64,000 nucleotides of DNA from Orientallactaga sibirica (GCA_036365145.1 JAEOAD010002279.1:4149001-4213000); one strand, 5' to 3'. Numbered from the stretch's first letter, positions 23,388 to 35,462 are shown. The notes: generated by a model from the letters alone, not told the origin. Numbers and translations: made by a program.

Positions 23388-23622
23388 TTTTTTTTTTTTT
23401 TTTTGGAGGGAGAGAAAGAGGAAGACAGATAAAGAATGGGCATGCCAGCAGCCTCTCAGCTGCTGTGAACGAACTCCAGATGCGTGCACCCCCTTGTGGG
23501 CAAGTGCAGCATTGCACCCTTGCGTCACTTTGCATCTGGCTAAACGTGGGACCTAGAGATTGGAACCGGGTTCTTAGGCTCAACAGGCAGGCGCCTAAAC
23601 CACTAAGCCATCTCTCCAGCCC
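23388..23622 (-). repeat. Long Dip-like SINE
   Basis: The extra segment 'gggcaagtgcagcattgcac' is present; complete head. Confidence 0.93.
23486..23499 (-). promoter_or_regulatory. CTCF-like core inside long Dip-like SINE (weaker)
   Basis: On the minus strand it reads CCACAAGGGGGTGC, with two mismatches to the core; a CpG has apparently been lost (GCGC to GTGC). Confidence 0.25.
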
Positions 23623-23983
23623 ACCCCCCCCCCAGCTGTTTATGTGGGATTGAACTCATGTTCCCATTCTTGTGAGGCATGTTCTCCCCCCACCAGCCAC
23701 AGCACATTGATGCTCCAAGCGCCTACTGCATGCCTGCCCTGTGTCTTCTTTCCCAGAGCTTTCCTCATCCTCTCTTTCACTCCTCACTCACACTCTTAGC
23801 ATGGGGGCAGGACAACAGCACACAGAGACTCAGAGAAGTCAGTGCCTTGCCCGTGGCTAGCCCACGTGCTAGTATAGCTGACGGCACATGAAACTTAGTA
23901 GACGTGACATGTTGGTGAAGATCCCACGCTTTTGTTCTCCTATATAATGGCAAGGGGGGGGTAAAAAAAAACGAAGTCACGTC

Positions 23984-24195
23984 TGGGCTGGAGAGATGGC
24001 TTAGTGGTTAGGGCCAAAGGACCTCAGTTCAATTCCACAGGACCCACATAAGCCAGATGCACAAGGGGGCATGTGCATCTGGAGTTCCGTTTGCAGTGGC
24101 TGGAGGCCCTGGCGTCCATTCTCTCTCTCTCTTTCTCTCCCCCGCCTCTTTCTCGCACTCTCTCAAAGAAATAAATAAAATTTAACAAAAGCAAG
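23984..24195 (+). repeat. Dip-like SINE, internally deleted
   Basis: 'gtggttagggccaaaggacc' lacks 'aaggcgcttgcctgcaaa'. Confidence 0.9.
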
Positions 24196-25170
24196 AAGTA
24201 ACTTCTTCAAGAGTGATGGGCAGGGACAACATTCAGGAGACAGAAGGGTGTATGGTGTTTCTGGACCTCGAGGGACACAGGCCTGTCTCAGAGAACACCC
24301 AGAGCCCTGGGAGGGGACCAGGGGTTAGTGTGGTATTCTAGGTGGAGTTGGGGGACCAAGCCTGGGTAGAGGGAGGCTTCTGCAGGAGTTGCACCTGGAG
24401 GTTTAGCATGGGTGAGAAGTCCAGAGGACAGGCCCAGATAAAACACCTATGACTTCTCAGGGTAGGGTGTCTTGGCCTCGGCTCTGCATGTTGGGAACAC
24501 AGAGTCAGGCGTCGGACATGCCGGCCACACAGTTGGACACAGATGAGTTGGAAGGAGGCCATCTGCTCACCCCTGGGAGGCATTTGTCAAGGCAGATGTA
24601 CCAAGTGCGGGTAGCAGTATTTAATGAGGAAAGTAACAATAGCCCCCTTCCTGTGCCTCCCCACTCTTCTTGTGGCACCCAGGACCGTGTTGAGGGTGGT
24701 GGTGGCAGAGTCCAAGATACACCTGCCCTTTTTCACTCCCACCTGGGGCATTTCCTCACTGGCCGGGCATTTGTTCAGAAGTTGTAGATATTCATTGATC
24801 GGGGCTGTTCAACATGCAGACCACATGGGGTGGGGCACCACTGTTAATAAATCAGCCCTCTGCCCACGGAAGATCTTTAGAGCAGCCAGCGGACTGTGTG
24901 CTGCTCGCCTGCCACCCCTCTACCAGTTCCTGCCGTGTCCTAAAGGGGGTGGACATAACCCCGAGTTTGGGGCTCGCCCAGCGAGTAACGCTCCTGGAAC
25001 TGGGGTCCAGATCTACTGCTGAACATCTGTATTAGTGGTGACAGTGCTTGGCTTGGGGGGGGGGCTGGAAGGTTTAACACAGAGGCGGGTTTTGAGGAAG
25101 GAGATTCTTGGGGAGCAGTTCTGTGTCTGGCTGGAGGTTTGCCATTGACTGCTGCTTTCTGTCTCCACAG

Positions 25171-25260
25171 AGTGCAGCCGCTGCTCCAAGCCCTGTGCTT
25201 GGCAACATTCCCCCCAACGATGGGATGCCCGGAGGCCCCATCCCGCCAGGTTTCTTTCAG
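25171..25260 (+). CDS. SSBP3: SSBP3 coding exon (window exon 1), [11 protein letters not shown]...GFFQ
   Basis: A 90-base exon in phase 0 at both ends, encoding 30 residues that begin [15 protein letters not shown] and end PPGFFQ. The acceptor is 'ctgtctccacag' and the donor is 'gtatgt'. It follows the LUFS domain in the protein and opens the proline-rich region that supplies the transcription-activating part of SSBP proteins. The N-D-G-M-P-G-G-P-I run separates SSBP3 from SSBP2. The preceding exon, expected to end in HDY, was not found in the 25 kb upstream, so the preceding intron is at least that long. Being in phase 0, this exon can join either exon 2 or exon 3. Confidence 0.95.
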
Positions 25261-25544
25261 GTATGTTCCGGGCACTAGTACACCCTCTGCACCTCTTGCA
25301 TTCCCTGGTGGGTGGGAGGGAAGGAGGGGAAAAAAAAAAAGGTCAGTTTGTTTCGCCGTGGTCTAAATACAGTGGCTGTTGTACACTTCCTCCATGAGAA
25401 GGAGAAGAAAGAGACGGGAAGGCTGACACCACCCCAACCACCCAGGCACTGTAGTAGTGCCCTTCTGCCCACCCTGGGTGGGGGGACAAGTGCTTCCAGG
25501 CCAGTGTGGAACGTTTATTTCACAAAAGGCTTGTTCCTTTTTCT

Positions 25545-25742
25545 TTCTGTTTTTTTTTTCCCTTCTTACTTATTTTTATTTTTACTTTTTTGGTTTTTCG
25601 AGGACGGTTCTCACTCTAACTCAGGCTGACCTGGAATTCACTATGTATTCTCAGGCTGGCCTTGAACTCATGGCAATCCTCCTACCTACCTCTGCCTCCC
25701 AAGTGCTGGGATGAAAGGCGTGCAGCGCCACCACGCCCGGCC
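25545..25742 (-). repeat. B1-type SINE, 285 bases after window exon 1
   Basis: The closest SINE downstream of the exon. It has a duplicated 'ctac' in 'cctacctacctctgcc'. Confidence 0.92.
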
Positions 25743-26388
25743 CTCCTTCTTCTTCTTTCCAATGAGCAAACTGTTCTTTGTTTCTGTTTTGTTGCCGCTG
25801 CCACCACCATTGTTTACTTTGCCTGTCAAACTACAAGCCTTCCGTGCAATGTGCACCACAGAAGCCCCACCGTCCTGGCCTCTCTCAGCACCCTTCGCCT
25901 CTGGCTAACCACTGATCGATCACAGGCGGCACCCCACCAGCATCGGTGCCCACACTTTGCCTGCCACAGGCAGGGACAGATCCCACACAGGGCAGGAACC
26001 CTGCGTCCTCCACAAGATCCTTTGTCGGGCTTTCTAGGGTGGTATGAAATCTGCAGTTTCTGTGTAGTCGGGCTTGGGCATGGCCACCTCCCCCCACACT
26101 TTATACACACCACCTTCTCCATCCTTCCCTTCCTCTCACTCCCCTTCAGCCAAATGGGGACTAGGAAGAGCCACCTTGGGACCCTGTCGCGAGAAGCTTT
26201 CACTGGTAGAGCTCCTGATTGTGACATCACGCATTCCTTAAAGCCTGCCCGTGCAGTGTCGAGTTTTGAGAACATGCCCGGTTCTCCACGCCTTTGAAGG
26301 GTGGTACTTCCCGACAAGGACACAGCAAGAGCTGTCGTGTGAAGCCTGGTTATTCAGAGCTGGGACAGGGAGGCAACATCCAAAGAGG

Positions 26389-26620
26389 ATTTTGTTGTTG
26401 TTGTTGTTGTTTGTTTGTTTGTTTTGGACAGAGGAGAAAGGCAGGGAAAGAGAGAGAAAGAGAGAGGACGTGCAAATGGGCGCACCCGGGCCTCTGGACG
26501 CTGCAGATGAACTCCAGACGCGTGTGCCACCTTGTGCATCTGGCTTACATGGGTCCTGGGGAATCAAACCTGGGTCCTTTGGCCTTATAGGCCTTAACCA
26601 TTAAGCCATCCCTCCAGTCC
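26389..26620 (-). repeat. Dip-like SINE with (TTG)n tail
   Basis: TTG and TTTG units form the tail complement. 'ccaaagagg' occurs on both sides. Confidence 0.92.
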
Positions 26621-26860
26621 CCAAAGAGGCATTTAAACTGTGTGAGTCCAAGCCGCAGCAGGATGGAGGCATCTGAGCAAAGATGGGATATAAACCCCCT
26701 GGGGACATTAACCTACCATCCACACTGTACTGTACTGTAGGGGATGATCTGGGAAATACTTCTCCTGTGCAGGATCCCCTATTCTGGTTGATGTTAACTC
26801 AGGGGAGAGGAGGGTTAGGAAACATAGCTCACCAGTCATTAGTTTAAAAAAAAATAAAAG

Positions 26861-27033
26861 CTGCGAATGGTGGTGCACGCCTTTAATCCCAGCACTCGGG
26901 AGGCAGAGGTAGGAGGATCGGCATGAGTTCGAGGCAGCCCGGAGACTACATAGTGAATTCCGGGTCAGCCTGGACTAGAGTGAAACCCTACCTCAAAAAG
27001 TAAATAAATAAAATAAATAGAAAGAAAGAAAGA
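26861..27033 (+). repeat. B1-type SINE
   Basis: Complete, with an AAAT/AAAG-rich tail. Confidence 0.93.
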
Positions 27034-27198
27034 CCATTAGTGAAATTTGGTTGCTCCCCTAAAACAGAAGCAGCAGGGTTGCTCATCAGATTGATAGTGG
27101 GAGGAGAGAGAGAGAGGGATTTAAGGATAGCAGTTCAGGGTATCAGATACCATCCATGTTATGGAGACGGGAACACCGTCAAAAGTTTGGAAGTATGG

Positions 27199-27400
27199 GC
27201 TGGAGAGATGGCTTAGTGGTTAAAGTGCATGCCTGCGAAGCCTACAGACCCCGGTTCATTTCTCTTGGTCCCATGTAAGCCAGATGCATATGGTAGGACA
27301 TGCGTCTGGAGTTCGTTTGCAATGGCTAGAGGCCCTAGTGTGCCCATTCTCACTCCCCGCCCCCGTCTCTAATAAATAAAATTAAAATCTTGAAAAAATA
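27199..27400 (+). repeat. Dip-like SINE with 15-base target-site duplication
   Basis: 'agtttggaagtatgg' at 27184-27198 and 27401-27415. Confidence 0.95.
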
Positions 27401-27486
27401 AGTTTGGAAGTATGGAGGCCTTTTCCTACTGCTGCTCTGCCCAGTGGGAGCTCTTTCTCAGGGTTATAATTTTGTCAATAATTTTG

Positions 27487-27687
27487 TAAATCTTTTTTTT
27501 TTTTAAATTATCTATTTATTAGAGAGAGAGTGAGAATGGGTGCACCAGGGCCTCTAGTCACTGCAAACGAACTCCAGATGCATGCACCACCATGTGCATC
27601 TGGCTTACGTGGGACATGGGAAAATCAAACTATGGTCCTTATGCTTCACAGGCATGTGCCTTCACTGTTAAGCCATCTCTCCAGCCC
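27487..27687 (-). repeat. Dip-like SINE
   Basis: Complete, next to a B1 in the same orientation. Confidence 0.92.
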
Positions 27688-27688
27688 T

Positions 27689-27841
27689 AGTTTTTTTGTT
27701 TATTTGCTTGTTTGTTTTTTGGTTTTTCAAGGTAAGGTCTCACGCTAGCTCAGGCTGACCTGGAATTCATTCTGCAGTCTCAGGGTGGCTTCTAACTCCT
27801 GAGTGCTAGGATCAAAGGCCTGTGCCACCACCGCCCGGCTT
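27689..27841 (-). repeat. B1-type SINE, internally deleted
   Basis: 'ggcttctaactcctgagtgc' lacks the 'gatcctcctacctctgcc' block. Confidence 0.9.
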
Positions 27842-28106
27842 CGGGTTCACATCTTCACTCGGGCCCCGTGGGTACCTAGATTCAGTGTAAGCTTGATTTC
27901 CCTGATGCCCATGCAGCTCCTTTCTGAAGCTGATGCTTTCTGGCCTCCAGGCATCCAATAGAAGGCCACTGTGGTGGGAAGATAGCGGACAGTAGCTAAG
28001 TGTGTTTTGTTAAATTGGCCGTTGGCTTCTATTTTGGCCTGAGTCTAGGACAAGGGACAGGTTTGCCTGTTATGTGAGCAGCTTCCAGCTTCCTGCTTTG
28101 GTATAC

Positions 28107-28311
28107 TCTTTTTTTTTTTTTTAATTTATTTACTTATTTATTAGAGACAGAGAGAGAGAATGGATGCACCAGGGCGTCTAGCCACTGTAAATGAACTCCA
28201 GATGCATGCACCATCTTGTGCATCTGGCTTACGTGGGTCCTGGAGAATCGAACCTGGATCTTTTGGCTTCACGGGCAAGCGCCTTAACCGCTAAGCCATC
28301 TCTCCAGCCCC
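28107..28311 (-). repeat. Dip-like SINE
   Basis: Complete. 'ttggtatactctt' and 'ttggtatgatctt' flank it. Confidence 0.93.
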
Positions 28312-29461
28312 TTGGTATGATCTTCTATGGTTAAGGCCTAATTCCACACATACTTCTTGGACATTCTCCCCCTGTGATGTTTGGTGTGTGTGGTCAGAAA
28401 CCAGCCTGATTCCTGCCCTTATTTAGCCACCACCAGCTACTCTCAAACAGAGGTAACTTTTGGACTCTCTTGACTTGAGGCCATCTCTGTGTGTGTCCCC
28501 CCATGGGCAGGGTGCACTGTCAAGAGAGGCTGGGCCTTCCAGCAGGGATCCTGAACCCTGGGACTGAGCTTTTCAGGTGGCATTAAGTGATTTCGTTGCT
28601 TTTGCTCCCGGCATCATCTCCCCATCAGTCAGATGAAGGGGGGTTGGTGGAGAGGTGGGGCAGCCAGGCGCTCGGCTTGGTCCTTCCTGGCCGTAATACT
28701 GCGTGGCGTTGGTCCCTGCAAGGAAAGGGCATCGCTCTGAAAAGAGGTGGAAACAGCCCTTTTCCAGAGCAGGTCAGCAGCAGTCAGCAGAAATACTAGT
28801 GATTGATGGTCGCCCGGTCCCTTGCTCATATTCAGGTGGCCACTATGACATTGGACGGGAAATAGATACAATATCAGGAGTCTTATCTACCACCAACAAT
28901 TGTACTTCTTCTCCTCTTGGCCTCAGCCTGGGCAGGCAGGTAGCTCTGCCCATAGGAAGGCTGTGCATCAGCAAGCCAGCCCAGGTGGCCCAGTCTGTTG
29001 TGCCCTGCACGCACTGGCAGACACCCTTTTCAGGTCAGGTCTGAGCCTACTGGTTGGTCCTAAATTTAAAGCTACTAGGGCCTCCAGGGTGGGTGGGAGG
29101 GAGCGTCTGTCTGTCTGTCCATGCCTCATCTCAGCCCCTCAGCAGCACACAAGACTTCCTTCCTCAGGTCTTTCTGCCTGCCGAGCTGCGGGAGCACTCC
29201 TGGCGTCAGAACTGTTCAGCCCCGCACGCATTAGGCTCGCCTGTCTTGTTTGCTTTTTCCTCCTTGGAGTTTGGGTTTCCGAAGTGGACAGTGGCTCTGC
29301 AGTCCTGTGGAGTTACGTGCTGACATGTGTCTGGTGGGGAGGTCTGGTGGGGAGGTGGACCTGGGTAGACTTCATGGTTGGGGATAGTGGTTCTTGCAGA
29401 TCCTGGCAAAATTTTGTAAAGGCATTATAATTCTGGGATCCTTGTTTACTTGGTTTTTCTT

Positions 29462-29630
29462 TTTTTCTTTTCTTCTTTTTGGTCTTTTTTTTTGAGATAG
29501 GGTCTCACTCTAGCTCAGGCTGACCTGGAATCCACTCTGTAGTCTCAGGGTGGCCTCAAACTCATGGCGATCCTCTTATTTCTGCCCCCCAAGTGCTGGG
29601 ATTAAAGGCATGTGCCACCATGCCTGGCTT
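29462..29630 (-). repeat. B1-type SINE
   Basis: Antisense with a T/C-rich tail complement. Confidence 0.92.
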
Positions 29631-29838
29631 AGTATTTTATTTTTATTTATTTATTTATTTGACAGAGAAAGAGAGAGAGAGAGAGAATGGGCACGCCAGG
29701 GCCTCCAGCCACTGCAAATGAACTCCAGATGCACGCGCCCCCTCGTGCATCTGGCTTACATGGGAACTGGGGAATTGAACCTGGGTCCTCTGGCTTTGCA
29801 GGCAAAAGCCTTAACCACTAAGCCATTCCTCCAGCCCT
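29631..29838 (-). repeat. Dip-like SINE
   Basis: Directly abuts the B1 head; complete. Confidence 0.92.
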
Positions 29839-29904
29839 TAACTTGTTTTTTCAGTGGTGTTCCCAACACCTGGCATATACTAGGGCCACAGCACATGTTT
29901 GCAT

Positions 29905-29970
29905 TGACTTCCTCTCCCTCTCTCTCTCTCTGTCTCTCTCCAAAAATATAATTAAAAAAAAATTTTTTTT
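29905..29970 (+). repeat. Dip-like SINE 3' end only
   Basis: (TC)n and an AT-rich tail without a body, as left by strong 5' truncation. Confidence 0.5.
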
Positions 29971-30049
29971 AAAGTAGCAGATGAGTGTCCACTCAAAGGC
30001 CAGCTGGGGTTGGCTAGCAGGGGCTGCTCAGCACTGGGTAAGGGCAATT

Positions 30050-30135
30050 CTTTTTTTGTTAATTTTATTTTAAATTTATTTATTAGAGACATCTGGCTTA
30101 TGTGGGTCCTGGGGGATCGAACCTGGGTCCTTAGA
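30050..30135 (-). repeat. Dip-like SINE, internally deleted
   Basis: The tail joins straight to 'catctggcttatgtgggtcc'; the head is also missing. Confidence 0.8.
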
Positions 30136-30637
30136 CCCTGGTGTAGCACGAGAGTCCAGATCTCTTTGCCAAAAACTTAGCTGGTCCTTTTATGAGCCTC
30201 CTTGCGGTGGGGACAGTAAAACGTGGCTGACATTTCTTCCCCTTGCTCCACTGAGACCACTCCTGCGTCATTTCCAGCTAACCCTAGAAAGAGACCTGGT
30301 TCTGCCCTGGAGGATTTCAACCCCCTCCCCCCCCCCGGCCCAAATATAACAACAAATATAGTTGGACGCCATCAGCAAATAGAAGGGAGAGAGACATCAG
30401 GCCCAAACCCTTCCCTCCAGTGCCCCCAATGATGGCTCTTGCCCGTCTCTCACACACTCAGCTGAGGGCTTCCCTCCCCCAGACGCATGTAGCCTCAGAA
30501 GAGTTCTGTTGGCCGTCTGAAGTGTCTGACAACCTTCCAAGTGGTTGAGACAGCTCTGCCTCGTTGAGGACTCCAGCCTCAAATCTCAGGTCCTCACGAG
30601 GAAAGCCGACTTGAGTCTCTATAAAGAAGACATTTCA

Positions 30638-30855
30638 GGGCTGGGGAGACGGCTCTGCTACCCGCTATTAAAGGCGATCACGTGAAAAGCGCCACAGGCC
30701 TGAGTTCAGTTCCCTAGGACCCACGTAAAACCGGATGCACAGAAGTGGCACACACACACACACACCTGGAGTTTGTTTGCAGCAGCAGGAGGTCCTGGTT
30801 CACACATACACGTCCTCCCTCTCTCTCAATTAAATAAATAACATTTTTTAGAATT
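30638..30855 (+). repeat. Dip-like SINE, diverged
   Basis: A CA run interrupts the middle ('ggcacacacacacacacacc'), and the tRNA-like part is strongly altered. Confidence 0.85.
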
Positions 30856-31003
30856 TTTTGTTGTTGTTGTTCTGTTTTCATAGTAGGGTCTCGCTCTGGC
30901 CCAGGCTGACCTGGAATTCATTGTGTAGCCTCAGGTTGGCCTTGAACTCCCAGCGATCCTCCTACTTCTGCCACCCCGAGTGCTAGGATTAAAAGCGTGC
31001 GCC
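30856..31003 (-). repeat. B1-type SINE
   Basis: The head is cut at 'ttaaaagcgtgcgcc'. Confidence 0.9.
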
Positions 31004-31605
31004 TTCCAGGGAAGTCAGAGCCCTGTAAATGAGAACGTGCTGCTGACTACAGCACGGGGGTGTGGGGGAGGTGGAGAGAGCCAGCTGGGTGCTGTCTCTG
31101 CTGCCTTCCCTCCAGGAAGAGAGGAGCCTCTTTAAACAGACTGTTTCACCTTCCAGAAAGGTGCTGCCACCGGACAAGGGTCTGGAGGCCAGGCTGATGC
31201 TAGAAAAAGTCTAGGGTAGGTGGTGGAGGGGTTGAAATCAAACCTCCCTGTTTCTGAATCCAGGGCTGGCATCCCCACTGGAGAGATGGTGGGTCAAGGA
31301 AGAGCGAGTGAGAGGGCCGGAAATGAAACCGTGATGGTTGGACGGACGTGGTTCCTGGGGTCAGAGGCTGTGGGCAGGGCCCCTCCAGGGATTCAGGGTC
31401 CTGTAAAGGCCACAGGAGGGACTTAATAAAAGAAGCACACTGTGGGATGGGTGGGGCTAGGCAGAGGGCCATGAAGGCAGGCAAGGGAGCTGCCAAACTT
31501 GGCTTAAGGGGCAACCACAGAAAGGGGCTATAAGGTGAGCAGGGCCGGCCAGAGGTGTAACCCGCAGTAGACTTGAATAGGACTTGAATTTAAAGACAGA
31601 GTTCC

Positions 31606-31721
31606 GGGTTGGAGAGATGGCTTAGCGGTTAAGCGCTTGCCTGAGGACCGCCCTGGTTCGAGGCTCAGATTCCCAAGAACCCATGTAAGCCAGATGCACA
31701 AGGTGGCGCATGCGTCTGGAG
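31606..31721 (+). repeat. Dip-like SINE lacking its 3' half, but flanked by a target-site duplication
   Basis: The element ends at 'catgcgtctggagtt' without C/T tract or A tail. 'ttaaagacagag' nevertheless flanks it at 31590-31601 and 31722-31733. Confidence 0.88.
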
Positions 31722-33009
31722 TTAAAGACAGAGCTCTATGGATGAGTCCTGCGGAGGAAAGATACGACCCCAGGAAGAGGACCTGAGGCTGGAGGGGTCA
31801 GTTCTGAGAAGCAGTCTGGTCAGTGTGGAGTCCTGAGCTGAGTGGTGACAGGGCTGAGGTTGGGAGCTGTGGCCTGTGGCTTCCCTGCTCAGGACCGGTG
31901 GCCCCTCACTGGGTGCTGGAGCAGGGCAAGGAGGCAAGCTGGGCTGTGATAGAAAGGTTTGGAGTAGAAGCCAGGAAGCGGGTGTGGCAGGGAGCCGAGT
32001 CCGTCTGCCTTCTGCCCATTTCGACCCTTCCCCTGCCTGCCCTATTGGTACTCGAGCCCCAGGTGGAACTGTCTGACCCTCTTAGCGTTGGGGGTGAAGT
32101 GTCCCATTCTCAGAACTTCTACGTAGCTGGGAAGGTGCACAGGAGACAGCGGCTTCTCAGGAGAAAAATGCCTGTCTTTCCAAGGGTCCCGCCCCATCCT
32201 CACCCCATGGCTTGCCTCCTTCCCAGCCCATACCCTGCATGTTGGCTTTTAAGGCCCACGAGATGCAATGTGAGTCCCCTCTGGGGCACAGAGGCACCCC
32301 CAGCCTCTCTAGACCCAGCCCCGCTGCCTCCAGACTGGCAGAAGGCTGGCTCACCCCCTGCTGTGAGGGATTAGAGAGGTGCTGGTGTGGCCCCAACTGC
32401 TGGTCATCAGGCCACCATTGAAGATGAGTGACTGCTGCCCCCTCCCCACCCCCACACCTGTTCAACCCTGTTTGCTCTGGAAGCAGCAGCCCCCCTCCTC
32501 TGGTTAGTGAGATTCAAGCCAGCTGGAGGCCAGAACCCTAAAGCCCCCTCTACCCTCTTATTATTACTGTGGGAGCCACCCTACCCTCTCTGGGCCTTCC
32601 TTTGCCCTTCTGTTCAGTGAAGGGGAGTCCCTACCCCCCCCCACACACACACCCAGCCCGCCAGCCACAATCACCTTTCCTGGCCAGCACCACCTCCACA
32701 AAGGTCAGGCCGTGCTCCACCCCGCAGCCAGCCTGGTGCCTAGCTTCTGCCCAACAGTAGATGACCGGCACCAGAGCTCCTAGCAACCGCGGACAAAAGG
32801 TTACTCCTGACGTGCCAAGGCGGCCTCAAGAGGCTGGCTGGGCCCCTCGCTCTCCTCCTTAAACAGGAAAAAGAAGTTGCAGCCTTGGCAAATGCGCGCG
32901 CCAGCGTGCACACGTGTGGACATGTTTGTGTCTCTGCACACTTGGAGCTGCCTCGCCTCCCTCCCCCCTCCAAAAAAAGAAAAAAAAAAGGGAAAAAAAA
33001 GAGACGTGC

Positions 33010-33150
33010 ACTCCACATGTAGCGCCGTAACTCTCACTGATGAAATGGAAAGTTGAACATAAATCAGTGTCTGCCGCCCCGGTTAGCTATGCATCAGCAA
33101 TCAGCGCCCGGGAGCTCTGATCGCTAACAAAGCCCCCAGCGGCTGCGCAG
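33010..33150. other. Candidate conserved non-coding block
   Basis: A short repeat-free block with 'ctatgcatcagcaatcagcg', 'gatcgctaac' and 'ataaatcagtg', denser in CpG and homeodomain-type sites than its surroundings. Confidence 0.25.
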
Positions 33151-33483
33151 GCCGCGACTGCCCCCTAATGCAGAGCCAGCCCCACACAGGAGCCTCAGTC
33201 CCATGCTGTGGAGGCCTGCTGGCTGTGCACCGGCTCCTCTCTGTGCCCTCCTCCCCAAGCTTGCTTTTTTTTCTCTCTCTCTCTCCATGCGTGTGTAGGG
33301 AGTTGTCGGTGTCTCTGGCAGGACCCCAGGGCCAACTAAGGGGCCTGGGCAGAAAACCTGCTGCTGCCTTAGACCCCTTGCTAGCTTCACCCTCCAAGCC
33401 AGGCGCTTAGGGGTTTGATACTGCTGTTTATGAAGCCTGAGCTGGTTTAGCCTCTCGCCTTTCACACTGAGCATTCTGTTTTC

Positions 33484-33670
33484 CTTTTTTTTTTTCTTGG
33501 GGGGTTGGTTGGTTTTTTTTTTTTTTTTTTTTTTGAGGTAGGGTCTCGCTCTAGCCCAGGCTGACCTGGAATTCACCTTGTAGTCTCAGGCTGGCCTCAA
33601 ACTCATGGCGATCCTCCTACCTCTGCCTCCCAAATGCTGGGCTTAAAGGCGTGCACCACCTCTCCTGGCT
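33484..33670 (-). repeat. B1-type SINE with long T tract
   Basis: T/G-rich 33484-33534, then the complete antisense body. Confidence 0.92.
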
Positions 33671-33685
33671 TGTACTTCAGTTCAC

Positions 33686-33947
33686 GTTTCCTTCCTTCCT
33701 TCCTTCCTTCCTTCCTTCCTTCCTTCCTTATTTATTTATTTATTTATTCGTTTATTTATTTTCCAGATGGAAAGGAGCAGAGTGAGAGAGAGAGAATGGG
33801 TTCATCAGGGCTTCCAGCCACTGCAAACAAACTCCAGATGCATGTGCCACCTTGTACATATGGCTTATGTGGGTCCTGGGGAATTGAACTGAGGTCCTTT
33901 GGCTTTGCAGGCAAACGCCTTCACTGCTAAGCCATCTCTCCAGCCCT
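33686..33947 (-). repeat. Dip-like SINE with (TTCC)n and (TTTA)n tail
   Basis: (TTCC)n at 33689-33728 and (TTTA)n to about 33759 precede the body. Confidence 0.92.
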
Positions 33948-34161
33948 CTTTCTTTTTAAAGTATATTTTTATTTATTTATTTAAGGGAGAGAAAGAGGCA
34001 GAGGGAGTGAATGGGCACACCAGGGCCTCCAGCCACTGCAAACGAACTGCAGATGCGCGCGCCCCCTTGTGCATCTGGCTTACATGGGTCCTGGGGAGTC
34101 GAACCAGGATCCTTTAGTTTTGCAGGCACAGGCCTTAACCGCTAAGCCATCTCTCCAGCCC
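33948..34161 (-). repeat. Dip-like SINE
   Basis: A second copy in the same orientation directly after the previous head. Confidence 0.92.
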
Positions 34162-34991
34162 TTGGCTTTCTTTCAGAATCGAGTTCTTTCCCCTCTCCCG
34201 GGGACTGCTGGCCTTTGCCGCCAGCCACCCAACTCCCCACTATCTGTTTCCTCTTCTCAAGAGTCCTCCTTTGGTTTGGGGGAGGGGCTATTTCTTTTTG
34301 GTCTCCCCCCCCCCACACACACAGAGCTTACTGCAAGGGATAGTGTAAACCCCCTAGAGGCTCCTGCAAGTATGAGTTTTGGAGTGTGAAGATGTTTGGG
34401 GAAGAGAATTCCAGCAGCGTCCTGTACGAACACGCCTGTGTCTTGGCAGTCACAGATCTGGGCAAGGGTCCCAGGACAGGACTCAGAAGCAATTCGAGCA
34501 TCTAATGCAGTGTAAGGGCCTTTCTGACGGCTGCTGGGTACACGGCAGGAGCCCTCCGAGTGAGCTTCACATTTGTGCTCTTGTTTCTGCCTAAGCCTTT
34601 CCTTGCGGCAACTTCTCCACGAAGTGGCTCCTCCACAAGACGGAGGGCTTGCTGGGGATCATGCCCTGGCCCCGCACACTGCACTTCAGTTGAGCTTTCT
34701 CCCAGAAAAGCGTTGTCTCTTGCTAAGGCTAGAATGGTGGAGAGTGAGTCCGGAGGTGACGAATGCTAGGCTGTCTGAGGGCTGCCCACCTGGGGGACAC
34801 AACACCAGCTCTGTATGCAGGACAAGGAAGGGCGTGGGTGACACCTGGCTCAGAGTGGGCCGTGAGTGGGTATGAACAGGGCCTTGTGGGGAGGGGCGCT
34901 CTGCCTCTTCCTGGTGGAGGAACGTGGTGGAAGTGCCTTGGTATCTTGTTGCTCCTGATGGCGGGGTTGGTGGGCAGAAACTTGTCTTCAT

Positions 34992-35150
34992 AGCTGGGCA
35001 TGGTGGCGCATGCCTTTAATCCCTGCACTTGGGAGGCAGAGGTGGGAGGATAGTCATGGGTTCGAGGCCATCCTGAGACTACATAGTGAATTCCAGGTCA
35101 GCCTGGGCTAGAGAGAAACCTACCTCGAAAAACAGCAACAAAAGAAAAAA
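34992..35150 (+). repeat. B1-type SINE with target-site duplication
   Basis: 'ttgtcttcat' lies before and after the element. Confidence 0.94.
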
Positions 35151-35204
35151 TTGTCTTCATGTTTGGTAATTTTATTTTTTATAAATTAAAAAAAATTGTT
35201 CATG

Positions 35205-35462
35205 GCTAATATTTTATTTTATTTTATTTTATTTTATTTTATTTTATTTTATTTTATTTTATTTTATTTATTAGGGGGAGAGAGGAAAAGGCAGATATAT
35301 AGAGAGAATGGGCACCTCAGGGCCTCCAGCCACTACAAACGAACTCCAGACACGTGCACCCCCTTGTATATCTGGCTTACGTGGGTCCTGGGGAATCAAA
35401 CCCAGGTCTTTAGGCTTCACAGGCAAACAAACACCTTAACCGCTAAGCCATTTCCCCAGCCC
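35205..35462 (-). repeat. Dip-like SINE with (ATTTT)n tail
   Basis: About 12 pentamer units at 35210-35269 as tail complement. Confidence 0.93.

Larger units (their letters stand above)
1..25170 (+). other. SSBP3: SSBP3 intron (3' part), upstream of window exon 1
   Basis: No exon was recognised here. Apart from the repeats listed separately, stretches over 300 bases with nothing identifiable are 32-515, 1184-2089, 3411-3738, 4105-6030, 6786-7325, 8081-9248, 9691-10007, 10223-10947, 11781-12368, 12843-13528, 13732-14051, 14461-14875, 15146-17103 (apart from a MIR), 18586-18929, 20085-20544, 21861-22433, 22667-23237, 23623-23983 and 24196-25170. Three of them (4.8-5.2, 5.6-5.7 and 16.5-16.8 kb) look like conserved non-coding sequence. 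The intron ends in 'gtctccacag'. Confidence 0.85.

Noticed and set aside
25662..26297. 211-codon open frame after window exon 1
   Set aside because: Begins inside an antisense B1, continues in intron; no recognisable protein.
28900..29430. 176-codon open frame
   Set aside because: No similarity recognised, low-complexity Cys/Leu/Trp content typical of a chance frame.
31823..32374. 183-codon open frame
   Set aside because: GC-rich intron without stops by chance; no domain or start context.
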